NCBI RefSeq assembly: GCF_023278565.1
Contig: NC_064675.1
Span: 6,758,001-6,822,000 of the forward strand
Origin: Colletotrichum lupini
Lineage: Eukaryota > Ascomycota > Sordariomycetes > Glomerellales > Glomerellaceae
DNA: 64,000 bases
Reading direction: 5' to 3'
Part shown: positions 23,587 to 36,600 of the stretch, in pieces
How positions within the stretch are numbered: position 1 is the first letter of the stretch
How the letters are laid out: the number at the start of each line of letters is the position of its first letter
Notes under the pieces: model-generated
What the model was told of the DNA's origin: nothing
The model's input: only the letters and a program-made list of their open reading frames with translations
Database searches by the model: none
Program-made: the position numbers and the translations under genes

Positions 23587-25096
23587 CTCGACTTGAGGCG
23601 GAGAAGCCGGAAATCATCAACAAAATGCGGTTCTTCATGATTGACATTCACTCATGCAAGTGGACAGCTCCATGACTTACCTTACAGTTTGAAGCTATCT
23701 CGAGACTTGGGTGGAGTTGATAGGTCTTTTTGCCGGGGGCCCGAAAGCGAGGAGGTTAGGTGCGCAGCTTGGTGGAACAGGGTATTTTCGCCTGGAGACA
23801 GAGCAACTTCTTAGAGTTTGACTATGTTGCTCCATAGACAATCTCGTGAAGCCTGTGAAAACCAAATGTCGTCTTGCTCATTTACAGAGACCCGGTGGAA
23901 GCTAATGGCGACCGCATGACTACGTTCTAGCCATCTCTAGACCGACTGTACTCGGATCCCCTGCATAGAATAAACTTTCAACGCTGCTGAAGAACTTTTG
24001 GCTATATGATGGATCTCATGAGGCTCTCCGAGTATTTGGCGATTGTGATAGAACAGGAGCCTTACAAGTCTTTTGCTAAGAGAGCCGTGGTGGTCTTTCC
24101 TGTACCCAAGAATACGCAAAGTATCTTTGTTTTCGCAAGGAAGCCGTCGCCTCGTGTCTGAACTTGTATTGTGCAAGGTTGCCTTTACGAATTTTCTACC
24201 TCCTGAAAATTAGTCAAATACGGAGTTCTGGACAGCGTTAACCAGAGGGTATTAGGACTAGCTTCATATATTTACACTTATGCTAAGCTTTTAGCTAAAC
24301 CTCGGAAAGACGTTACATGACTCTCGTCATGCACCGAATAGGCAACACCTAGGCGACATGGGCCTTTTGAGGCATTGTACACGCCAGTAGAATTTCTCCC
24401 AGCGTTAGGATCATTATTCGGTCAATTCGGTCCCTGAGTAAACCTTCGTGCTTTCGGCGACCTCGACTACTACATCGCGAGCGTCACGCCCAGCGCACGG
24501 TGACGTCAGTCTCGAACCGCCCCCGTAATTCCGCAGAGCTTAGTTAAGTATCATCTTTGAATCTCGGTGTCTATAGATACCCCGAGCTTCATTATCATCC
24601 TATGTGCTGAGTAATTATTACCCCGGAACCTTACTCTCCTTTTCTGCTGAGTTCTGAATACCATGGCGTGGGTTGAGTAGGCTTCCATCAGTGTTTGGTG
24701 TGAAAGCTGTATACGGGAATAGGGGCACGTCTGTCAAAATCTACTCATTGAAGTGGGGGGCATAGAAGGAGTCACTGCAAGAGGTAAGGGTTGAAAATTT
24801 GATTTTATTCAGAATCGACAAGTGGCTGAATGCTATGCTGTGCGGTGGGAAGATACAGACAAAAAATGAAAAGATCAAAGACAGCGAGCTCAGTGTCATT
24901 TTTACACGAGCACACAGCTGTCCTACCATAACTCCTGAATTGCAACAGAATGCAGAGACCTGGAACCAACCCACGTGCATCGATCCCGGTGATGCCGGGC
25001 TAAATGAGGGCGAGTCCACTCCGGGGGCACGAGCGCTTTGCCAAAGAAATCGCAGTCGAGTTCCGAGTGGCGCGCGGGGATCCTTGTTAGGACTTG
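23587..25096. other. Intergenic region, about 1.5 kb
   Basis: Between the secreted-protein promoter and the 3' end of the UIM-motif gene. No convincing coding sequence and no RIP signature. Short frames near 24.7-25.0 kb lack protein-like composition. Confidence 0.4.
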
Positions 25097-26065
25097 CTAC
25101 GAGCCGTCACCCGACATCGTCCAGGGACTATCAAGCTTCTGGGCAGTAATTTTATCAGATTTGGTCCCTGTCGTCAAAGTTCCACGGGTCTCAGCGGAGG
25201 TTGGCTCCTCATCAGAAGAATAATTGAAAGAAACAGAAGAATCAGAGGCGGAATCAGTTGTCAGCTCAGGCGTGTTATCGCTAAAATAATCTGGCGACCC
25301 CAAGAGCTCGGAAACGAACTGCAGGGGCGCGAGTCGTGCGCTATACGTGCTGCTGCTGTCGGACTCATCGCCCGAAGGGAGCTCGTCTAGTTCTGGGGAG
25401 CAAAGAAATTGCGCGAAAGATTCATCTCGGCCGAGTTCGGCTAGAGATAGGTCGAGGGCGAGCTGCACATCATCGTCGTATGAGATCTGCTGGGGTTTGG
25501 ACTTGCGCGCCCGCTTGGCAGGGCGCATGGCGTACTCAGGCTCTGAATGGTGATTAATGATATCGAGACCGAAAGCAGGACCACGGATATGCTCATCGTC
25601 GTAGAGAAGACCCAGCCGATACAGCTCTTTGATGTCGGGGGCGTCTTCCGGGTAGAGCCGGGCTTTCGTTGTGCGAGGATCCCGGAAGGCTTCTTGTCTC
25701 TCCAGGGACGGCGTCCGACGGTGCTCGCCCGGGAGTTTGTGGCCACTAGAGGCCAGGTTGCGGCCCTCGGCCGCCTCGTCAGTGCGCCATTGCCGTGTAG
25801 AGCGGTGAGTCTGGCCCCGACGTGTCTGTCGGTGCTGACGGGCCCGTTTCTGGTGGTTTGCGGTGAGGACGAGGTCGAGGAGAGGAAGCTTCTGATCGGC
25901 GAGCTCTCGGTGCAAGGCGATGGAGCCGTCGGGGTGGAAGTAGGCGCCGTTGTAGTGGGCGCGGGGGCGCGGCCTGCTGACCTGCGAGGGGCCGGGGGGC
26001 AGGTACCGCTGACTGAGATCTAGATCTAGGGCATCGCTGCTACTGCTGTGAAGTCTTAGACCCAT
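25097..26065 (-). CDS. Hypothetical protein with a ubiquitin-interacting-like motif
   Basis: Frame open from 26191; I prefer the ATG at 26065 (MGLRLHSSSSDALDLDLSQR) because the upstream 42 residues look like untranslated sequence. This gives 322 aa. The N-terminus has RYLPPGPSQ and AYFHPDGSIALHRELADQK; the middle is basic and disordered; RPAKRARKSKP near residue 180 is a likely nuclear signal. DDDVQLALDLSLAE near 195-208 fits the UIM consensus (acidic run, hydrophobic, xxAxxxSxxE). The C-terminal third is Ser/Asp/Glu-rich. Single exon. A role in ubiquitin binding is an inference from one short motif. Confidence 0.7.
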   Translation of the reverse strand: MGLRLHSSSSDALDLDLSQRYLPPGPSQVSRPRPRAHYNGAYFHPDGSIALHRELADQKLPLLDLVLTANHQKRARQHRQTRRGQTHRSTRQWRTDEAAEGRNLASSGHKLPGEHRRTPSLERQEAFRDPRTTKARLYPEDAPDIKELYRLGLLYDDEHIRGPAFGLDIINHHSEPEYAMRPAKRARKSKPQQISYDDDVQLALDLSLAELGRDESFAQFLCSPELDELPSGDESDSSSTYSARLAPLQFVSELLGSPDYFSDNTPELTTDSASDSSVSFNYSSDEEPTSAETRGTLTTGTKSDKITAQKLDSPWTMSGDGS

Positions 26066-27685
26066 GCTGGGCAGAAGGTGGCTATATATACGGGGGCTGT
26101 TTCTGGTTGGAGTTTGCGTGTGGCGGGTGGTGTAAGTTAGGACCGGAAGGGAGATGTGTCCTAGGAAGGGCGTAGAAAAGAGGTAGAGCAAGTCGACAAG
26201 GGGTCTGACGCAAAGGTGCGCGCGGTGACTTGAGACCGGTCGAAGATGATGGTTGTAGTATGAGACAGATGCAATGTCGATGAACAGCAGAGATATAAGT
26301 ACATCTAGACAGATTACCTCGATGTTGTGAGGCGAAACTGATAATGTTGGCCTCCGACGGGTGAGTTGGGCCTGGCGTAGGCTGTAACGCGTGGGCGCCT
26401 TCGCTCATCCCTGTAGCCGGCCTGCAGAACGCTCCCGAAAGCTTAGTATTAGTCCAACTTGGGGATGTTCAAGGGTCCTGATGGTGGGTTGCAACGGCCG
26501 CTGATTGGGGACTAAGTGGCTGATGAGAAGTGAGTCATGCTTGGCGATGATGAGGGCGCAGCGCGTGCTGTGTTACCTGGCAGGCTGACAAGTGACACGA
26601 CGTGAGATGCTGCGTAGTGCTTCAACTTCCCATTGCCCTGGTACATGCCTGCCTTTCCTAAGACTCGCACATGGACTAGAAGAGGCGATGGATCTCATGC
26701 CGCATGTTTCTTGCCTTGTTTCTAGAAGCTCCCGAGACACTTATTCCCAACGAAGTCCGAAAATTGGCAAGGCGGCTATCAGTGGCTACGGTGGGCAGTG
26801 GGTAGCCGAGACCAGGGGCAGTCATCAGCGCGGAGGTTTGCCTCCAAAGTTTGCGTGCCTTGACAAGTTGGGTTCTGAAGAGACCACAATAAGATAACCC
26901 CAGCGAATAGTTCACAGCATGGAAGATGATTCACACTACATAGATGAACTGGTGAAACTGAAAGGTGGTCCCGAATACTACCAAGTAAGTTCTTGTTCCA
27001 TTCATTCCATTCGTCTTAGAGAAACCCAACGAGCTGGTTGACTCACGGCACGGGGCTACCGGCGATCAATCGGGTTCACTGCATGATCTCATCCCGGTCG
27101 CTAACGCAGCATCGCGATGAGATGACTCCCACATCCCTGACTCGATGAACATCAATACACGTGGATAGAAATTACAAGCTGATGAACTTTCAATTGAACT
27201 TGATGATTGGACAATCGATTCTGCCCAACACATGATTTAGGGTGGTAAGGCACGCAACTAAGTGCGCGGACATGTCGCCAGCACTTCATATGGGACTTTT
27301 AGCACTCATCCCTGGTCCACTTTAACGTCGACGACGCAACACAGAGCTTCTTCAACATCTGATGGAACGTCCAAGACCCATGTCACTTCATGTGATATTT
27401 GAAGTGACGACGCGGGGCGGACATCACATGTGCTTGTACTGGCTACAAGCACACTTCACACCATCGCTCATATTTTCTTGCAATGGTGAAGTTGTGAACA
27501 CAGTACCATGAAGAGATTTGTCTTGGCCTATTGATCACAGGCAAGCTACGCCACGTCCTTGCCGGATATCGTGTCCAAGCATCAATATGTGCCACCGTTA
27601 AATTACTTCTGAACACAAAAAATTTTCAACGTGAATTTCAGAACATGGCAGCATCTAGTACCCTGTTCAGCAGTAAAGAACAATC
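26066..27685. other. Intergenic region, about 1.6 kb
   Basis: No supported gene. It contains the upstream region of the UIM-motif gene and the 3' flank of the receptor. A short frame starting at 26918 (MEDDSHYIDELVKLKGG) runs into a GTAAGT, but no continuing exon was found. Confidence 0.35.
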
Positions 27686-30600
27686 TCAATGAATTGAGAC
27701 TGACGGTGACGATGCCGAAGCAACCTGAATCGATGAGCTCTCTGTGAACGACTGCTTGGTCGGACTCCGCTTGTCGAGGAAGATTTGAGAACTGGGCCGA
27801 GTGCGAGTGCCTGAGTGACTCATGTTGGAAGCAAGCGTCGTCGACAACTGAATCACCTTAGACGGCAAAGTCTTTAGCAGTTGCCAGACGTTGGGCATAC
27901 ACGCGACCACAATGCCAACCCCAAGCTCTACGTAGGCCCAGAGAACGACAGCCACTGAGTCAGCGGTAGTGTTGAGCGAGGTTGCGAATGCGATGAGTGT
28001 CTTGATACGCAGGATGCTGACGATAGTGAGGCTTCAACTAGTGTTAATCGACGATGCACAATGGGGGTGGCATGCAGGGGTCGAACTTACAAGACACCGA
28101 CCAAGAACATAGCCATGACACCAATCTTCTTCTTCCTGTTAAGCTGAAGCTTGTAGATCTGAGTGATCGTCAAAATAAGCATGATGATATCGAGAGTGAT
28201 GTTGAGTGAGACGTGGCTCAATCCGATCCTGTTTAAGTCGACGCAGTGGCCTTCGTGCGCACCATCCCATCCATTCCAGAAATGCGAGAACGGCTGGCAT
28301 TGCGCGAAGCATAGAACCACGTAGGATAGCACCACGAGCATGTTGAGGATCTGCATGAGCCACAAGATGCGGCGGAAACCTCGGTTGGGGAAGATCTTCA
28401 AGAAGAAGAAGAGGATGGACGCTTTAACGACGGCTAGGCCGATGATGTAGAAGAACTCGAGAACAAAGAGGAGCTGTGACATGCTTAGTATGCTGTAAAA
28501 CGCAGTCCGAGAAGTTGGTCGTACTTACCTTGAGAAAATAGGTAATCTCATAGTCATGTAAAGTCCAAATGTCTTTGCCAAGTCCTGCCTTCACGACTGA
28601 AAATGTGGTGTTAATTCCCAAGCACCCAATGACTCTCTCTGATGGCAACGAACTCTGTCACAAAAAGCGGGCCCACTCAATATGGGCAGCATTAACCACA
28701 TCCATATCTCGTAACACACCCCCTAGACGCCTAGAGCCGTTATCTATATAATAAACGTCTATACTACGCTTTAGCCTTATAAATAGTAGCCTTAGCCCTA
28801 TAAGTAGTAGACTAGTTAGAAAACCTAGTATTTATACTATACTTTAGCCCCGTAAGTAGTAGACTAATTAGAAAAACTATACTTATATAAAGACTCGAAC
28901 GGTTACCTCTCGCTTTTAGAGTATACGACCTATAGATAATACGGTACTTAACTATTATAATAATAATAAATAGGAGCTAAGTTTATAATTATTACGAGTT
29001 ATAGTACATAGTAATGGGCATACGGAGTATAGTAAAAGTAGCTTAATTATTAAAATAGAAATAGATAAAAAGAAAAGGTCTATATATATAATATCTAAGA
29101 TAGATACGTAATTTAGTACGTGACGGGCACTTTGTAAGGTGCGATTACTATCCCTATTACGTAATATACCCCCTAATTACTACCGCTAGGGAGCTATTAT
29201 GCCTAAGATAGAATCTCTAAATGCCCTTATAAAAGCTTAATTTAGTCGAATATAAATAAAGGAAAAATAAGTATAAGGGATACGTATCTTTTAGACCGCG
29301 TTTATTATAAATATATCCCTTTATCTAAAATAAATAAAATCCTAACTTAGAATAGCGCGTATTTTATTATTTTTAGTATATAAATTACTAAGGGCCAGGC
29401 TACTTAGCTACCTTGTGTATATTTAAATTCTTATAGCGTCGCCTAGCTATTATTTTTCTTCTTTTTTTTAACCTCTCGTAGTTATTATAAGTACCCCCGT
29501 TTACTACGCGCGCGCGCCTACGCCGTTAAATCGTTTATTAATTTTATTCTAAATATAAATATTTAATATATCCGGAAGTAATAATAAGTTTTGCGCAATT
29601 TTTATAATATTTTTTATATATATATTATATAGTTTATTAAGAGTTTAGATAGGTAATAATACTAACGAGCCCCTCTAAGTCGTTACCCCCCCTTACGACC
29701 TCTTACTTACTTACTAAGGCCTAGTTACTAAGCTCTCCCTCCCTAGCTAGGAGGATATTAAGGCTATTAATTAAAATACTAAGAACTTTATTAAGTTCGA
29801 AGCTCTCCTTAGTAGCCGTAATAAGGGCGATAATAAAGTAAATAATAATAATAAGAGCTCTAACGGGCTTTTACTTATCCCCCCCTCGGAGTCTAAGAAT
29901 AAGGATAAGATTAGTTTAGATAATAAGCCTTTTAAAAAGGGTATATTATATACTTATTATTTTAAAAGTTTATATTTAATATTATTCTAAAGTCTAAAAA
30001 ATATAAGGCTAGCTCTTTTTAAAAAGGTAATAAGAAGTAAAAAAGAACGCTAAGAGGCTAAGGTACCCCCTATAATAAGTATAGTTCTCTTTATTATTCT
30101 AAGCCTATTTAACGTATACTTAGTCCTTAAAAAGCTTAAGGGAGAGGCTCCTAAGGAACGGGAGATCTAGTACTTACCCTATTTTAAAATAGCCCTCTAG
30201 TATACTAATACTAAGGATAATAGTCGTTATTTTATAAAAAGTAGTAGCTAGTATGCGTACTATTTTAACGGCCGTTCGGCTAAAGGGTATATTAATATAC
30301 TAGTCGTTTTATAGCTAATAGCCTAGGCCCTTACTAAGGTTATTATAAGTAGCGCTCCCTCTCTTATAAGTATATTATCCTTTTTTATTATTAAAAAGCG
30401 CACTTCTAATTATAGTTTTAGTAAGATATTACTAAGCTCTATAGTATTATCTACTAAATATATAATAACTAAAGGATATACGAGAACTATATTAGCTTTT
30501 ATATAAAGGACTTTTTTAACGCGCGCCCCCGGTCCTCTCTTATACTTATTATAGTTATTTATAACTAACTTCTTATTACGCCGCCCGCTTTTATATTTTA

Positions 30601-33600
30601 AGTCGTTAACCTAACGGTTATTCTAGCTCCCGCGCCCCCCGCTACCCCCGCTATTCTTAGTTTTATAAACTTCGAAATATATAAAATGCGTTTCTTAGCG
30701 CGCATACTAACCCTTTTTTTTAATAATACTATATTTTTAATAATCGCGTACTTCGTAAACTAGGAGTTTAAATAATAAGCATAAGCCCGGGTCTTATTTT
30801 TATATATATATACCCTGCGGGATAAGGTTATTTTATTTATTTTAGGCCTCCGGGCCGTACTCTAAGTTCCGTTTATTATCTATTTTTAAATATTAAGTTT
30901 TTCTAAGCATAGCCTAAATTAATTATTTTTAACTATTTTAGCTATTTATAATAGCTTCTTACGTATTATAAAGGTTAAGAAGTGTGCGGAAATATTCGAA
31001 CTTAGCTCGTAAAAGGTTTTTAGTAAGTCTATTTGTTAGTATATCTTTTATTAATATATAAGTAATCTCAAAGCTACCTCTAGCGTGCTCTTATCTTAGT
31101 TATATATTCTATATATCGATATAGCGAAGTTAAGTAACTATTCTTTCTCCTTCCCCTACGACGAGTCGAATCGTTTATTAATTATCGTAGTTAACTAACT
31201 ATACTTCTCCTAGGTTAAGGGTAATGTTTTTAAAAAGGCGCTTTAGAGCTATGGTCTCTTTTATAGTTTCCTTAAAGTAAAGAAGCTTAGCTTTAGTAAT
31301 TAACGTCGTAACTATTACCTAGCGTACTAATTTCTATTAAATTAGGCCGCTAAAAAGGAATATTATATATCCCTAAGATAATCGTCGTATTACCTCGTTA
31401 TTTACGAAGCTAGTATCTCTAGCTAGAAGTAATAATTACGTACTCGGTATACTACCGTAGTAAAGCGTAAGATATTTTATTATATAGAGATATTGGATAT
31501 AGTAGTTAATTACTTTAATATAAGTTACGCTTAGGTTAGTTAGGAACCGTAATAATTACGAGTAAGTAAAGGCGACGTCTAGTCTAATTATAATAGCTAT
31601 ATAAAGCATACTCCTAACCTTCTCTTAGTAGCTCTTTATTTCCTCCTTTATTACCTACCCCTCGTTTAGTTTAAACTCTTCTTAAAGAAGAGGGGTAGCT
31701 AGATATAGTAAATTTATAAGGTCGAAGCGTTTAGTAACTCGCTCGATATATACGTCGTAAATAAGGTAAACCTTACGAGTAGTACGGTCTTATAAAATCC
31801 GTACTCCGAGGAAGTAATTAATTAGTCTATTCTTTTTAAAGTTAATATATTCTTTTATACCGTCGACGATCCCCTAAGCCGCCTTTTAGTTATCTTAATA
31901 ATATAAAATAATAAAGTTATTAACGTAGAATACTAATATTACCTTCTTATCTATAGTTTAGTAGATATAAATCTCTTCGTAACTATATATTATATTTATA
32001 CTACGGAGTATAGAGGTAAAAGTTTAGAACTAGAGAATTAATAAGTCTCGGAGGCTATATAGAGCGCGTTAGAGTTTACTTACTTTATTAGTAACCTTAT
32101 ATCCCTCTAGGAATTTAATAATTATTAGCTTCTCGCTCTTAAGAGGCGCGTTAAGGAATGCGTTAATAGTATTATAATAGTCTGCCTTAAGGTTAAATTA
32201 GGTAGCTATTATTATTATAAGCTTAAAAGCCTTTGTAGCGAGCGTCGAAGCGTACGTATTTTATAAGGGGTTAAGTAGTTATATATCCCCCCTTATATAT
32301 ATACGTACTTTTACCTCGCTAACCTCGTTATTAACGTTATACTTATAAATATATACCTACTTTAATAGAAGTAGGATCCCTTATTTAGGATTACGGTCAA
32401 CCTCTTTTTATATACTAATATCCCTTAGCTTTTTTATTTTTACGTCTATAGTATCCCTAAGTAACTTCTATAGTTACGGTAAGAGATATTTAATATTACT
32501 AAACTTCTTTAGTAAGCTCTAGAAGTTAACTTTAGTAAGTCGTAGTTTCTAAACTCCTCTAGAGCGCTCTAAGTAAGTCTTATAAACTGCTCCTTTTACT
32601 ACTTAATAGAGTATTATATATCCTATACTACTTTCCTCTATAGCTTTTTACTAATTAAGTATAAAAGTAGAGAAAAAGCAGTCCTAAAGACGGTTATAGT
32701 AATCGCTATCTCCTATATTCGAATATAAGAGCGTCGCGAAGATATTATTATTAAAGCGTTATAGAGGTCTGCGGGCCCGGTTTAAATATCTAGGACCTAA
32801 CGGAGCTTTACTTAATACTTAATAAGGCAGTTCTTATAAGCTCTGTTCTTATATAATAGTAGAGGTTTATTATAAGGGTTCCTTACTAACGTCGACTTTA
32901 GCATTAAGAATTACTTTTTTATAATTAGTACCTTATTTACTACGTACTTTAGCGTTTTATTAAGAGCTATTAGAAATTAAAGGCTCGAGAACCTCTATAG
33001 TATATATAAGCGCTCGTAAAGAGGATTATAAATTGCGCAGAGCCGTTTATAACCCGGTTATTATATCCCCTTTTTTACCCCTATTCCTAAGCTCGCGTAA
33101 GGGGGTTATTTTAGGGGTTAATAATAATAATAAGACTATATTAGCCTCTTTAGCCTTATTTACCGCACCCTAGAATACGTCTATCGGTTACTTAGCGTCC
33201 TAAATAGTTAAAAATCTAATAATAATACTATCCTTAACTATAGAGTTATCTTAAGTATTAGTATTTCCGAAGTTTAGATTTACTTCCCTAAGTGCTCGAA
33301 CTAACTTATTATTAGTATTAAAGAGTTCTTATATTTCTTAAATTACTAAATTTGCTTACTCGCTTACGATAGCTTATTCCTCGTGTGCGGGATTATAAAA
33401 GACTTCTTTATTAAACTTAATATTCTTTATAATAAATACTTACTTAAGCGCGGGTACTTAGACCCTATATAAGTTATGCGTTTTTAATATATATCTAACT
33501 AGGTATTTTATATACCCGCGGGAAAGTATTTTAAACTCTTTCTAACGTATACCCCTCTTACGATCCTTATAAAAAGGGTATACTTAGTAGCTATATATAT

Positions 33601-36600
33601 AAAGGCTACTAAGATACGGGGTAACCGGTTTAAAATCCTATACTTAGTAACCCGTCTATTACTAGCGTTAATACCGCTTTTATTAATTAATTTCTATTAT
33701 AATAAGCGAATCTCCTTTATTAGCCTCCCGTAGGGTAATATTATAAATAAAAATTGCCGCTAGTACTATTTCGTCCTATAGATTCGTAAAGAGGTTCGTA
33801 AAAAGGCATATTTTACGAGCTTTAGTAATTACGAGTTAACTTACTCTTTTAGCGTTACCTACGGGTTCTTTTATATATAAAAGTAGAAGTTCTATTTTAA
33901 TTCCTAGCTCGCTATACTACGTCTTATATACGTATCTAACGTTTACGGTTAGGAGAGTAGTCTTATTATTATTTTTAAAAAAGTAGATTAGAGTCCCTTT
34001 TTAACGACGAATCGCTACCTCGAGGCTCTATAGTATAAAAAGCACTTCCTCTTCTATTTTTATCCTTAAAGGGAACCCCCTAAGCTACTTATTATATTCG
34101 TTAGAAGCTATGAGTATATATTATCGTTTATTAAAAGATAGTTCGAAGTAGAAGAGATCTTAGTATATACGGTACTATGGCCGTAAGGCTCTTTCCGAGG
34201 GTAGTCCTCTTAAAACTACTATTTTAGCTTTAGATAATATATATACTTTATACTTAATTTATAATAGAGGTTTAATACGCATACCTCGAGTCTTATATAA
34301 TAATTAATAAAGAGTATTAGGTCTAAGATAACCTATTTTAAGGTATTAAAAGAGCGCGTTATTAGACCTCTTACGGGTACGTTAATATAAGCGACGGAAT
34401 TTTTTACGGCTAACTAGTAATATAATACTAGCTAGGCTCTATAGGACACGCTTAAGGTTTATAGAAAAAGGATAGGATTAGAGGAGCTTATATTCGAAGA
34501 AGACTAGATTGTTCTTTTAGATAAGCTATTTTTTAATAGTGCTCTTATAAAGCGTTCCCTATTATAAAGTATAATCTAAATCGTAGTACTAAAGTACGCT
34601 TCTATTTAGTAAAGTCTTTAAGACTATATTAATATAGAATCCTTTAATATAAGCGACGTTTTAGAGCTTTAGATTATAAGTTCTCTTTTTTTTAGGTCCG
34701 TCTAGGACGCCCTTTATAATATGAGTACTACGTACGGTAATAAATAGTATAGTAGTTCCTAATTTAATATAGTTTTTATTACCCGATAGTACGTAACTCT
34801 CGGGTTTAAATAGGCTCTTATCGTTAACTAAATATATTACTTTATAGCTATTTATTATTATACTCTAAGAAAGGGGGCAAGCGCTACTTATAGGGATACT
34901 AAAGATTACGTTTATTTCTAAGTCCTAACTCTTTATAAGTATAGCGACTACGTAGCCCTCGTCCTAGTTTACTAATAAGCTCGTTATAAGTTAGTTAGAG
35001 GATCTTTTTAAAAACCTAGGTTTTTTAGGGGTTCTATCGTTCCTTAGCTAACTAGCTTTTTTAAGCTCACCGTAGAGTAATTTCTATTTACTTAATTTAA
35101 TAGTAGCGAGGACTTCCTCTATATAGCTCCTTAGTATTTATATTAGTAACTTACTAGCATTTCGGCCTATAAGTACCTATTTTAATTTTCGGTACGCCGT
35201 AGGGCGCTATGGGTATACGTAATTATAAGGGTATATAACGTTACCCTTATTATTTACGTTATTAACTAAGTTAGAGCGTTTAGTAAAAGTAGAGTAAGCC
35301 CCTCTTTAACCTAAAAGTCGTTTAATATATACGTCCTAAGTTACTAAGCTAAATATATACGTAATCTCCTCGAGGGTCCTCGTGTACGTTCTAAAAGCTA
35401 TTAATTTACTAAAAGTCTTATATATACGTTAGCCCTATATAAGGTTAAGTCTAGACTTAACTATAACTAAGAAGTCGAGTACGGCGATCTCTTTATTAAT
35501 TTCTAAAATATCGTACGTTTTAGCTTAGAGGTAAGTAGACTACTACTCTTTATATTAACGTTAGGGGTTAATTCTAGTCCTCGTTTTATTAAGGGCTTAT
35601 TAATATTCCTCTCGAACCGCATTCCTTATTACTAGTTCGGGGGGCGTAAATTCTTATTTTAAATATTTAACGATTCGCTATATACTAAACTTAGCGCCGT
35701 TCTTAATAGCTTTTTAAAATACGTATTCGTATAGTATAGCGTTAATTAATTTTATTAATTACTAAGCGAGGACTTTAATATACGTATTAATAGTATTACG
35801 TTTATAAGCTATAAGTTACTCGTATTTAGTATCGAGCTCCTATTATTTTTAAATACTCTCGAGCGTATAGATCCTCTTTATAAGTACGGTATAAAGATAG
35901 ATTTATTTACGTAAAGTAGGTAGTATAGCTAGCTTCGTAAAAAGAAACCCGGCTTAGTTTTATAAATTACTTATACTTAAGGAAGTCGAAAGGTTCGTAC
36001 TAAGAGTTATATTTAGAAGCTATTAGTAGAGGATTTCTTAGTTTCTTTAGTCGTTCTTAAACGCCTTATAACGGGCTTAGTAAGCTCGTAGTTCTTTTTT
36101 ATTACGGGTTATAACTAATTATCCAAATTTTAAGGGCGAAGTAAGTATTATAGAGGGGTCGAAGAATGCGTTAGAATCTAGAGCGTCTAGGTCGACGTAT
36201 TTCTAGACCCCGACGCCCTTATTTATAGTACGAAGTACGTTAAACTATTTAATCTAACTATCGTAGCTAGTTAATTTAGCTTAGGCTAAAGTAGGTATAA
36301 GTAAGTCGGTTATTTTAAAGAGATCGTAAGAATCGTATTAATAAGTGCGTTATCGTGGTATGGGGTCTTAACTAAGAGCTGGGCTTATAACTATTATAAA
36401 AAGCGGGCCCACTTAATATGGGTAGTATTAACTATATCTATATCTCGTAATATACCCCCCAGACGCCTAGAGCCGTTATCTATATAATAGACGTTTATAC
36501 TACGCCTTAGCCCTATAAATAGTAGCCTTAGCCTTATAAGTAGTAAACTAGTTAAAAAACCTAGTATTTATACTATACCTTAGCTCTATAAATAATAAAC

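Noticed and set aside
26918..27045. Short frame MEDDSHYIDELVKLKGG ending at GTAAGT as a first exon
   Set aside because: No downstream exon with matching phase and protein features was found.
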